NCBI GenBank assembly: GCA_003427395.1
Contig: BFEA01000018.1
Span: forward strand, 4,237,086-4,300,213
DNA length: 63,128 nt
Direction: 5' to 3'
Source of the DNA: Chara braunii
Lineage: Eukaryota > Streptophyta > Charophyceae > Charales > Characeae
Position 1 is the first letter of the stretch, and each line of letters opens with the position of its first letter. Under the pieces are notes generated by a model that had not been told where the DNA came from, did not search any database, and saw only the letters and a list, made by a program, of their open reading frames with translations. The translations under genes were made by a program, and so were the position numbers. Below are positions 10,677 to 20,869 of the stretch, one piece after another.

Positions 10677-13600
10677 TTGATGGTCAGGGTGATAATTGAT
10701 CATCCGGACCAACGAGGTAGGAATCTCAAGTTCTTTATCCCCCTCTTCGATGCACACTTTACGCCAAGACAATTGGAATCCCTGGAAGTTGCAGGGCTAA
10801 GACAACTGCCATTGATGTGGCTGGTAGAGAAACGGGTCAACCTATCGTTGAATATGTCGACTCCGAATAAGGGAAGAGGCATCTTCCGGTTTAATACCCA
10901 AAACCTAGAGGAGCCAGGTATCGTGGAATGGATGAGAAGGTTTTGGACAACATGGGAAACGACAAAACCGGACTTCTCATCCATGGAACAATAGTGGAAC
11001 TCCGGGTGGAAACTGTTTGTTAATATTCTTAATGTATTATCGAGGATTTTGGTCACTAATCGAGTGAAGAAAGAGGAACAAATAAAGCGGAAGATTAGGT
11101 ATGTGGAACAACGAATGGCCGAACATCCGGTATCGAACTTAGTATGGAGCAAAGAGAGAGCCAAGTTAACGAGTGAGTGGGAGGAATTACAGAGAAAAGA
11201 CTCAAAATTTTGGGTTGAACGGCTAGTGGTGAAAGAAATTATTGTCTTCGATCGGATGACCAGAGAGTTATTTCATAAAGTGGTACCTCGAAGATCGTCT
11301 GTGCCCATGAAAAAGTTGATACATCCTTTTGATTCATCAGCACCCAGGGCTAAAGAATTAACACAACTATGCAAGTATGCAACAATATATTACCAGCCTG
11401 AGGACATTATGACGTCAAGACTACAGGGAGCCGACGTGGTAGATAACCTAGACGATGACAACGACCATTGGAATAATACACGAGTAAGGATATCTACCGG
11501 GGGGCGCCTGGATTTGGACCGCCCGATCAAAGTCGAAAAAGCCTATGAAGCCTTGAAGGTTATGGCAAAGGGCAAGGCCCGAGGGGATGATGGTCTGCCC
11601 GCAGAGCTCTACAAAGCGATTTGGAGCGAAGTAGGAATCGTCTTGTCGAGATCTACGATGAGACATTGCATGAGCTCACCTGTCTCAAAATATGAGACAT
11701 GGTATTATCTCAGTGTTGTTCAAGAAAAGAGATTTAGCAGAAATCTGAAATTAGAGGTCAATATCAATGTTGAATGTTTCATATAAATTACTCGCCAAAA
11801 TCATGGTCAGAAGACTAGTAGGGAAGTGTCTTCTGTCCTTGGTTCTGAACGACCAAGCGACCTTCGTACAGGGTAGATCAATTTTTGATAATATAGTTAC
11901 AACTATAAAATTGTTAGAAATCATTCACAGTGACTCCCTGGACGTGGCAGTCCAATTACTGAATTTTGAAAAGTCGTACGACCGAGTAAGCGGATCGCAT
12001 GTCCTCACAACCCTGAAGCTAATGAACTTTGGAGTAAATTTTCGCAGATGAATAACAGCGATGTATACTATGTCTACAACTTCTGTCATGATAAACGAAT
12101 AAGTGTCCAAACCTTTCTAACTCACTAGGTCACTCAGACAGGGTTGTCCTTTGGCGCCCTTGCTTTTCGCAGTACAAATGGAAATGTCATTGAACAACAC
12201 CAGGGCACATGATCGCACTAAAGGTTTGCAGCTAGGATTGACAAGCTGCAAGGTCAAGGCTTTGGACGATCACCTCTTCGCAATCTTTTAAAACATATTG
12301 GAATCACTGTCGGCCTTGAAGACCGAACTGGATGTATACATATTATGAGTTGTCTGCGACGTTGGTAAATCGGCACAAATCATTGTTCCTACTTCCATCA
12401 AGGTACTCTTTAGATTGCGAGTGGGGTATTAAAAAAATTGATGAGGACCAATCTGAAAGGTTCCTAGGAGTCCAAGTCTCATTGTTAGATTGTGATGGGG
12501 ATCAAGATGACCTCTTGTTACAAAAGGTTATGCACCGCATGGTGACGTGGGGAAAAACATCACATTTGTCACTCTTTGGTCGAGCGCTAGTGATTAACGG
12601 AGCCCTGTTTGTTCTTTTTAGGTTTGCATGAACCATAAGGGCATTAGGGAAACAATTGTATACTATTACACTAACGAAAAGACGAGGCGCTAAGTTCGGT
12701 TGGAAACCGTTTGCGAAGGAGGAATAATTTTTCATTTTTAAAGTGGCATGGGAAATGTTGTGTAACCCAATAACTTAGGGTGGCCTTGGAATTTTTGACC
12801 CAATAAAACAGAACAATGCTATGTTGGTGAAATGGTTGACCAAAGCCCGTACTAAGGAGCCAAACCCACATTCGGTGGCAATGGCTGAATACATTCTGGT
12901 CTCATAGTAGAACTTGTCTAGACCTAATGATGTGTAGATATGCCTGATACTCTACTTATGCCAAAGGAGGCAAATTAAATCTCGCTTTTGACGAACAATC
13001 ACTCTGGCATGGAAGAAACTCAGACCGGATGTTTAGGTAGAACCGATGACCAAAACAAAAATATTATCCCAACCATTATTTGAAAACCCGCATATCTGAT
13101 TAACGGATGAAGACTGATAAGAGCCGATAAAACAAGCTTTGGACGAAAGTGGATTGAAAAAGGGATTTGTAAAAATCAGTGATATTTGGGATTCCATCTT
13201 CGGTACCTTGAGAACAGAGGTAGATTTGAGACCATCCCTGGAAAAGTCAAGAAATGTGACTTCAAAACTGGAATCAATTGTTTCGGATATTCTCCAACAC
13301 TGTAAAGAACTGTTGGGTCTGACCGTTGTAGACCCCCCTGACACCTGGTACACAAGTGCAAGCGGAGATGGCACCGGAATATGAAAATTAATGGAATACT
13401 AACCAGATGGGAATTTTTTTTTCATAAATGACAAATCCAAACCGACTGCTCACTGACATGTGCAGAGGACAATGAGCACTCGTCATTGGGAACTGCATGG
13501 ATGCAGGTTTGTGTTTCAGAAACATTATCGTCAGAAGATGATAGGTTGTGCATGGTACTGCTTAAGGGAAACCCCATTGAAAAGTTAAAGATAAATCATA

Positions 13601-14105
13601 CGATGTGGGAATGGAGGGCACTAGGTAAGGGGGGAGAAAACGTCAAGTTATTAAACTACATGCAGAAAGTTTGATACAAGGTAGTTGTCTCACGAAAACA
13701 TCCGCTGGTGGTAGTTTATAACAGATGGCAAACCCATATGGAACTGAACCTTAATGTACTGAGCAAAGCTCTCCAAAATTGTTGGGAACACTTGAAGATA
13801 ACACGGAATTGATCTAATATTGATCTAAAATGTCTGAGATGTGGCTTCTTTCAATGATGGTCACCCCATCTGCAATATGGCTAGCAAAGATACAGATAAA
13901 AATTGATATAAAATGTCTGAGATGTGAATGGGTATTCGAGTCAACAGTTCATCTGTGGTGGGATTGTCCTGCCTTGGCTCGGATTTATAAATGGTGGATT
14001 CGAGTATGGTCAGGTCTCCCAGGTCAGAGTATGGTATGGGATAAGATGTGGTCTCTATTAGGAGGTATCCCATCAAATATGTCTCTGACTAAGGGATGGG
14101 GCTAA
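10677..14105 (+). pseudogene. LINE ORF2 remnant: reverse transcriptase and zf-RVT
   Basis: Fragments in order: post-endonuclease linker with GRGIFRFNTQNLEEPGI (10677-10994); RT entry motif KGKARGDDGLPAELYKAIW (about 11567-11625); LNDQATFVQGRSIFDNIV (about 11845-11898); a decayed FEKSYDRV; QGCPLAPLLFAVQM (about 12140-12181); the catalytic site as LDDHLF, so the usual xADD box is altered; RFLGVQV; GGLGIFDPI (about 12778-12806); and the C-terminal zinc finger CLRC..HLWWDCP (about 13913-13975). At least six frameshifts or stops separate these. This would be the element's polymerase; it cannot be made from this copy. Confidence 0.75.
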
Positions 14106-14400
14106 AGTGCGTAGACAACAAGAACAATTACCTTCTCGATAATCTGGGAGGGCAGAAATGACCACGTGTTTGATGGGAAATAGTGGACTGATGCTCAGAT
14201 AAGAAGCACAACTCTGCAAGGTGTGAGACGTGTCATCCAGGTAGATTGGTGGAGGAAAGTTGTTAAAACAGAGAACAGTGGTAGCGACAAGCTCTGGTTT
14301 CAAGAAACTTGGTGTATGAACAACTCTTTTAAGTCTGCGTCGTTTAATAATGATGGGCAAGTATCACTAGCCTCATGGTTGTTTAATCAGTAGATATAGG

Positions 14401-16150
14401 ATCTACCTGGGCTGCTCGGTGGCATAAGTCACAGGAGACTGGCAGGGGGAAATGAGGTGGAGGGAGCGCCGATGTTGGATGTGTTCTCCCCTCTGGCAGT
14501 GTTAGGCCAATGGGAGGATGGGAGAATAGGATAGGTAATAATGAAAGGACAAACTGAGTAAAGGAGTAGAAGGGTCGAATGAATGTTGATAATTCTCGTG
14601 TATTCGGTTAGACTGCGTAGACTAGGTCAATTTTTTTTGCGGAACGTCAGAATAGCAAGTACGTCCCTCTTCTTACCTCCGGTTTTATGCTTTTATGCTT
14701 GTTTGTTTTTAATGGCCCTGGTGGCAATTGTTGTACCAAGGTGGGGAAATATCGGAGCAATGGTCAAGAGTTGACCTTTTTTGCAGCCGGATATACCCCC
14801 TGACCTACACCTAAGCGGGGTAATGGTCCCAAATCTGGTTTTTTCTATGTTGTTACTGTGAAAGTTTTTTTATTTTTTTTTTTTAACTGAACTTTTCAGA
14901 TTTCATTACTTATAAAATGAGGTCGGGGAACCTCAACATTACACCCGGGCCCAAGTCACAGATGCACCGTTGAACTAGCTCAAAGCAACGGTGTGACACG
15001 GTTTCTGGGACTTGAAAACTCAAAACAAAGGTGAAAAAGGAGAATCAAATGCTGCCGAAAGTTTTTATTCCCCTATTTTCCAAAAAACAATGAATAACCA
15101 AATCCTACTGAAAACTTTGTCCGTATTTTCTAAAAAGTAAAATGGAAAACACAACAATCCTCAGTGAACGGCTCCGCATACTACGCAATGTCGGATACGG
15201 GGACTCACTAGAATATGAAGTGAACGTAGACAGTACCACTGGCTTGATGCATTTGCATAAACGAGTTTGGGGCTGCACAGCCAAACACAACATGAACACT
15301 CTCTGCCAGAGCGTCCTTCCACATAAGGTAATGATGGCATAGGCACCGTTGAACCCATACCCCACTCCAAGTGGGGTATGTAGTTTAACGGAAGATGGGA
15401 AAGGTAGGGGGCGTTGTATTCGGGCGGAGGGATTTTTCAGCACCTTTCTTGAACAAAAAATTAAAAACAAAAGTCTTTGTATTTTATACACATAAGAACA
15501 ACCGTTGGATGTGCAGTTATCGATGCATCTTAGACGTCATGTGGGGTCACACTCGTTGAGTTAGTTCAACGTTGAACTGGCTCAACGGTGTCTGTGAGAC
15601 TTGGCTCCCAGAGGTATCTGGAAGCATCAACCAACTTAGCTTACAAGCCATATGTCTGCGGGCATTGCATAGACCCAGCAGCTCGGAAGCTGCGGCCTAC
15701 CCATGTTACCCCTACAGCTACTGCCTTACCTACCCAGTACCTACTATTATATAGTCGCCTCTTGCATGTACTGGGTTCTAATACGGCCAGTGGAAATGGA
15801 GTCCAAGAGGCTAGTTACTACTGAACTTGTAGTCCTAAAAGAGAATCTAACACAAGTTGTGGAACCTAAAACTAGTTTCGGTTAGCCTGGCACTCCCTCC
15901 AATCCTTGTATCCCTCTGCTACCATCCTCCTGTGAATACTTAGACTGAGTGTCCAGGTCTTCCGACTACCTGCCCTACCATTATCCTAACAAAATCCTAC
16001 CTACCCTACACTATTTGTTGAACCTAAGGTAAATTATTCTGCCATACCCTACGTGACGGTCCTTACGCGGGCATGATATACTCATTCCCAATCCAAAATT
16101 GTGGAAGTTTTCCCGGCTTCCGCCTATTTGGAATAATAATGATATTTCTG
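14401..16150. other. non-coding DNA with related TTGAAC..CTCAA motifs
   Basis: No gene is seen. CGTTGAACTAGCTCAA at about 14971 and CGTTGAACTGGCTCAA at about 15569 recur in similar surroundings (ACGG..GTGTGACAC / CGGTGTCTGTGAGAC). A third CCGTTGAAC lies near 15344. They may mark one degenerate repeat of about 650 bp, but I cannot define its ends. Confidence 0.35.
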
Positions 16151-16350
16151 TAGTACCTTTACGGAGTGGGAAAATAGCGGGCCTTGGGTGGGCCTCCGAC
16201 CATTTCGGAGGCCGAAACAAAATGACAGCCGCCGATCAAATTTATCAATGGAAGCTATCGTCGGGCCCGACCTCCAAAGTGTTAGGAGTTTGGAAAAACT
16301 GCCACTTTTCCCTATTTTCCCAACACTGGCGGAGGTACTAGTGGTTTAAG
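16151..16350 (-). mobile_element. MITE-like inverted-repeat element, copy B
   Basis: Inverted copy of 3824-4035. Read on the minus strand from 16350 it gives CTTAAACCACTAGTACCTCC, then the shared GTGTTGGGAAAATAG and GTGGCAGTTTTTCCAAACTC blocks, and it ends in CCCGCTATTTTCCCAC..AAAGGTAC. The distal TIR extension seen in copy A is missing at the 16151 end. No coding capacity. Confidence 0.65.
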
Positions 16351-16528
16351 AAAAGTAAAAATGAAAAAAAGAAATTGGAGAAGGAAGAAAATTCGCAAGT
16401 TGTCAGAGAATACTTCTCGACACCTCCTGTCAAAAGTTGTTGAATCCCCAACATGCTACTCTGATGATTTTTACAGTCCTCGGCTGCGCTATCGACTTCT
16501 CTTCGAAATTTGGTGAGTGGGCGTGAGG

Positions 16529-16630
16529 TCGGGGGAAAGGTCCCACTTGCGCCAATTAGGAGATTTCGGTCGTTGATCTTTGCTATCTACGGTCAGTATC
16601 TCTTAATTCGTGCAAGTGGGGCCTAGTTCT
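16529..16630 (-). mobile_element. ~104 bp foldback element, copy 1
   Basis: The reverse complement matches the copies at 27482-27585 and 30121-30225. The core on the minus strand is TTAAGAGATACTGACCGTAG followed by ATAGCAAAGATCAACG. Termini AGGTCCCACTTGC and GCAAGTGGGGCCT are inverted repeats, so almost the whole element can fold into a hairpin. Confidence 0.65.
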
Positions 16631-16789
16631 AGGATGGACTAATGTTTGTCGTACCCTCCGGCGCGTTTGTCTTTTTCCATCTTGCATTCAGAAGTGCGTT
16701 CACTCTACAGTGCTGTGTGGTTGAAGGGGGGCAAACTGTAAAAAGGGGGTTGGCAAATTTATTCTGACAACCGTCAATTTTTTTTGCCT

Positions 16790-16907
16790 TTCGACAGTGG
16801 TGTGGGAAGACCCTCACTCGGATTGGGGCTTGACAGTGATGTGGCGAGACCCTCACTCAGATGCGGGTTTGACAGTGATGTGGCGAGGCCCTCACTCAGA
16901 TGCGGAC
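16790..16907 (+). repeat. 39 bp tandem repeat, three units
   Basis: Units start at 16790 (40 bp), 16830 and 16869. The later two differ at only a few bases and read TTGACAGTGATGTGGCGAG.CCCTCACTCAGATGCGG... Each contains GTGTGG/ATGTGGCGAG.CCCT, the terminal motif of the TIR elements near 7.2-8.2 kb. The array therefore looks like repeated transposon ends. It also encodes in-frame 13-residue repeats, with no known domain. Confidence 0.75.
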
Positions 16908-17980
16908 TTTCCTCCTGTACAGTACGTAGTCTTTCCCTGTGCATGTGTTTCGCACACATCATTACGAAAACACGGGCGGCCACGTGACATAGTGAATCCC
17001 CAAGCTGGCAGGGGCGGGCAGTGGAAAAAAAAAAGAAAAAAAAAGGTAAAGACTCAGGGGCATCTTTGCGCTTGGGGCAATGGCGCAGTCCGTGAGGGCT
17101 AACCAACAAGCGTCTATTGCAGGTTGAAAGCTATATTCCAAACCCCCTCAAGGGTCGAAAGGCCGCTGAGATTAAAAAAAAGAAAAAAGAAAAAAAGACT
17201 ATAGTCACGGGGCCGCAGCCAGGGCAAAGAAGTTGCAGCAGGGGATTTTTGTTTGTTTTATATGAAAGTCATTGGCGAAAATCATTGATAAGAATAGGAA
17301 TTTATTTTTGTTTATCTTTGCATAGAAGCGAGGTATACTATATTTCATGCAAGAAAAAGTGGATGGCGGACTTTTTCAACTATAAGGGAAGATGGGGTGT
17401 GGTGTTTTTTACAAGCTTGAACAATTGTTTATGGAATGGGGGGAAAGCATGTGTCATTTATTACAAAATGTCATAGAAATGAGATCGGGGATTTTATAAT
17501 TCCATATGGAGTTATCCTGACAGCCTCAACGAGTTTTGCTTATGAGCGAAGTTTGATAACCAACTGATTGTCTCAAATATCCAATGAAATTTGGAGTAAA
17601 AATAAGCTTTTAAAAAAAGTAGACATGAACCTTATAGTAAGAAAAATGAGTCACGTCATACTTCACAACCTCAACCGGGCCTTCATTCAATTGTTCGTTC
17701 ACCGACAGAAAAAGTCGTTCGTTTATCGACAGAGAAAAAGAAGGAAAAAAAAAGAAAAAAAAAAAGGAAAAAAAACAACCGATAAAGAAGGGAAAAAAAA
17801 AAAAAAAAAAAAAAAACTTGACTGTTGACTGATAGAGGACCAAATCGAACGACCCGCTTGTCTAAGAACAGTCAAATCAATCAAGTTCAGGCTTCAGTCG
17901 TTTGATTGAGGCTTCATTCGCCGAGAAAACGAGACCCCTTTTCTCGATCTCGATTTCGCCCCCCCCAAAAAAGGCCGGAG
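16908..17980. other. non-coding, A-rich
   Basis: Contains short A-rich runs and a long A/G homopolymer stretch (about 17748-17816, with ~22 consecutive A). A tRNA A-box-like TGGCGCAGTCCG occurs at about 17081, but no B box of quality follows. No gene is supported. Confidence 0.5.
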
Positions 17981-18614
17981 TCGATGACTCGTCTCGATTT
18001 TGATCCCCCCCCCAAAAAGGCCTGAGTCGACGACTTGTCGACGATCAAATCGACTACACGCCTAGCCAAAAAAAAAACCAAAGTCGATTCGTCGACAAAC
18101 AAATCGACTAGCCGCTTGCTTTCGACGCCAAAAAAAAAGTTGAACCTACCTACCCTTTACCCCCCCTCAAAAAAAGCCCAGAGTCGAGACTTGTCGACGA
18201 CCAAAATGAACGTGAACGTGAATCGGTTCCCTGAGGTGACGTTCGCGCTTGAATGTTCGTTTCGTGGAATGAAACGAACGAATTAAATAATAAATAATTA
18301 AATTTAAATTAATATATATATTTTTTTCTCGATGACCCGTCTCGATTTTTTTTTTCGATTTCGACCCCCGCCCAAAAAAAGGCCTGAGTCGAGGACTCGT
18401 CGACGATCAAATCGACAAGCCGCCTAGCAAAAAAAAATGCCAAAGTTGACTCGTCGACAAACAAATGGACGAGCCGCTTGCTTTCGACGACAAAAAAAAA
18501 GTTGAACCTACGTACCCCTTACCCCCCCCCCAAAAAAGCCCAGAGTCGAGACTCGTCGACGACCAAAATGAACATGAAGGTGAACCTGTTCCCTGAAGTG
18601 ACGTTCACGCTTGA
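17981..18614 (+). repeat. direct duplication with ~350-362 bp spacing, TCGAC-rich
   Basis: Copies at about 17981-18252 and 18329-18614 share, in order: TCGATGA..CGTCTCGATTTT, GGCCTGAGTCGA, GTCGACGATCAAATCGAC, the AAACAAAT.GAC.AGCCGCTTG block, GTTGAACCTAC.TACCC, and GTCGACGACCAAAATGAAC. Poly-A and poly-C runs vary in length between copies. There is no coding domain. The units are studded with GTCGAC (SalI) palindromes. Confidence 0.75.
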
Positions 18615-19566
18615 AAAAAAAAAAACCCCCCCTCAAGGCCAAAAAAAAAAAGATCAACAATGACGAAAAAAAAAGGAAAAAAAAAAATTAAAAGAATTAT
18701 TTACAAAAAAAGAAAGAACGTGAAGCGGTGCCGTAAAACGGAACGACACAAACGACGGCCAATCAAGACAAGAAAGACAGGACAAAAAAAAAGAACCCAC
18801 TTGCCTGACACGGGTCAAATTCATTCAAACAATTTTCCATTCGCTCATTCATCATTCACACTTGTTTCATGAACGAATCGAACGACCAAAAGCATTAAAA
18901 AATAAAAAAAAACACCCGACCGCCCCCCAAAAAACACTCAACCCTCCACCCGAAAAGGAAATGTGGTCGCCACCCATCACAAGCCTGATGAACCGACCAA
19001 TTGCCCAAAGCCTGCGACGACCACTAGCACTCCGGGTCCATCTCCTAGCCGCGACCACACGCTTCCCGCCCCCCCCAAAAGCGCAAAAACACCCCCCGAA
19101 CCTCATTTTAAGTCCACGACATTTCCCAAACAGGAAAGAAAACCTTGCAACCCAGGCAAGCGCAGCCTCTGGCTGCGAACTCAGGGGGGAGGAAAGTGGC
19201 AGGAAAGCGCTACCCAGAGTGAAAATGAAAAGTTGAAACAGCCAGCAATCACAAAAATGAGAATTGCTGAAATGAACGACGTTTACCTTTCCAGAGGCCG
19301 TTACCAGTCTGGTACCACCACGATTTTTTTTCCAGAGGCCGGTACCGGTCTGTCAGAGGCTCGGAAAAATGAAGGTTTTGGTTCGTGCGTGCAAGCTCGA
19401 GTGGCAACGATTGTGTGCGTTAGTGCGTGCGTGTGGGTGTGACTGTGTGTGTGTGGGTCCGCGTGTTGTGCTTGCTACACAGACAGTCATACTTCTTTTT
19501 GTGGAGTTGTGTACAGCGGATATGACGACACACTCAGACGGAGGGAGAGAGGGCCGCGGGCAAACG
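18615..19566. other. non-coding, A- then C-rich
   Basis: A-rich until about 18.9 kb, then C/A-rich. Open frames on both strands (18862-19442) lack a domain and overlap each other in all phases. A TG-rich run with GTGTGTGTG is at about 19440-19457. No gene is called. Confidence 0.45.
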
Positions 19567-20071
19567 TGAGCAGTGTGCTGTTGTAGAGTGATGTTGGCAG
19601 ACGCCAGGAATCGAACCTTCTCCGTTTCGTCGTCGTCGTCGGAGCGGTGAACAGCTCCACGCGCGACAGGTAAATTGCGATCTTATCCTTTCTCCTCCTC
19701 CACCTCCTCCCCTGTTGCCCTCGACTCCCCATCTTTCGACATCCTCGCAATATGTGTCCGCACCTGCCTTATCCATCTCTCTTCCCCATGGCGACCTAAG
19801 CGACCTAAGCGACCTAAGCTCCAGCTTCTTCAGCCCCCGTCATTGAGAGGAGTGAACCTCGGCGCAAAAGATGTAAGCTGCCATCTTATCCTTGCTTCTC
19901 CTCCTCTTGCGACCTCTTTTGGCCTCGACCCTCCATCTTTAGACATCCCGTCGCAATCTCCGTCTGGGGGGAAACTCAGCAGTGTGCTGGTCCATTTGAT
20001 TGATGTTGGAAGCCGCCAAGAGTCGAACCCTTCTTTTTTCGTCGAAGGAACAGTGAACAGCTCCGCGGGAA
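19567..20071 (-). repeat. two-module repeat with tRNA-like B boxes (possible SINE)
   Basis: Module A occurs at 19569-19675 and 19977-20071. On the minus strand both carry GGAGCTGTTCAC.G.TCC, then GGTTCGATTCC or GGTTCGACTCT, then TGGCG.CT.CCAACATCA. The first of these is a perfect polymerase III B-box consensus. Module B occurs at 19669-19755 and 19863-19966, sharing TCTTATCCTT, CTCGACxCxCCATCTTTxGACATCC and CGCAAT. On the minus strand the order is A2, B2, then B1, A1. Probably copies of a short interspersed element; boundaries are uncertain. Confidence 0.5.
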
Positions 20072-20172
20072 TTTTTTTTTTTTTCCCGATATCTCTCAAT
20101 AACATGGTTGTTCAGACCAGACGACCAGCTTATGTCTATGTTCGTGTCACACACACCAACACACCAACACGC

Positions 20173-20175
<3 letters not shown>

Positions 20176-20223
<48 letters not shown>
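20176..20223. repeat. (GA)n microsatellite
   Basis: About 48 bp of uninterrupted GA dinucleotide. Confidence 0.95.
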
Positions 20224-20226
<3 letters not shown>

Positions 20227-20739
20227 GGATGAGAAAGGAGAATACGACATGTTACTTTGGTTTTCTATCAGCGGGTGAGCTAAGGGGGAGGAGGGGTAGG
20301 AATATGTCGTTGCTGACGAGGGAGAAAGAAGCGGGATGGAAAAGGCGTTGGGGGCTATGGTGGGTTCATTTGGTTCTCTTGATTAATTCGGGTTTTCGCT
20401 TTCTGTTCTGCTTAACCAAATTCCTTCCTTCCTATGTTTTCCTTCAGTGTCTTCCTCCTACATGTGTTTCTTCTGTTGTACTCCATGTCGTCCTTCTCTC
20501 CGCTTCGTTCTCCTTCACGTCAGCCTCTGCATATGTGCAGTTCCATGTGTAAGCTTTGGGAGGTAAGTATCCTCCCAGCTAAGAGGGGTTTCTTTGTGTG
20601 ATGCTCTCCTCCACGTCGTCCTTCTCCTGAGCCTCGGGGAGATTGCAGGAAATACTTCATCACACTTACAAGGGTTTTCTTGTTTTCGTCGTCGTCCTCC
20701 ACATTCACCTCCCGCTGCAGATCCTGCTTCCTGGCGGTA

Positions 20740-20792
20740 CACACACACACACACACANNNNNNNNNNNNNNNNNNNNNNNNNNNNNNNNNNN

Positions 20793-20869
<77 letters not shown>
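20740..20869. repeat. (CA)n / gap / (CA)n(GA)n compound microsatellite
   Basis: CA repeats precede 35 N (20758-20792). The array resumes as ACACACACAC and passes directly into about 66 bp of AG dinucleotide. The gap length is unknown, so the CA tract may be longer than shown. Confidence 0.95.
20758..20792. other. assembly gap (N)
   Basis: 35 undetermined bases inside a CA microsatellite, so probably a failure to resolve the repeat. Confidence 0.99.

Larger units (their letters stand above)
8500..14400 (+). mobile_element. decayed LINE (non-LTR retrotransposon), copy 1
   Basis: A plus-strand non-LTR element with ORF1-like (about 8.9-9.8 kb) and ORF2-like (10.7-14.1 kb) remnants, many frameshifts and stops, and most of the endonuclease missing. 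The order is nucleic-acid-binding ORF1 with zinc knuckle, then post-endonuclease linker, RT and zf-RVT, as in plant L1-type LINEs. Boundaries are approximate. The GC-rich stretch at 8280-8490 may be its 5' leader, and a T-rich tract at 14862-14884 may lie just past its 3' end. Confidence 0.75.

Noticed and set aside
17068-17150. tRNA-like TGGCGCAGTCCG stretch
   Set aside because: A-box resemblance only; the downstream GGTTGAAAGCT is a poor B box and no cloverleaf can be formed.
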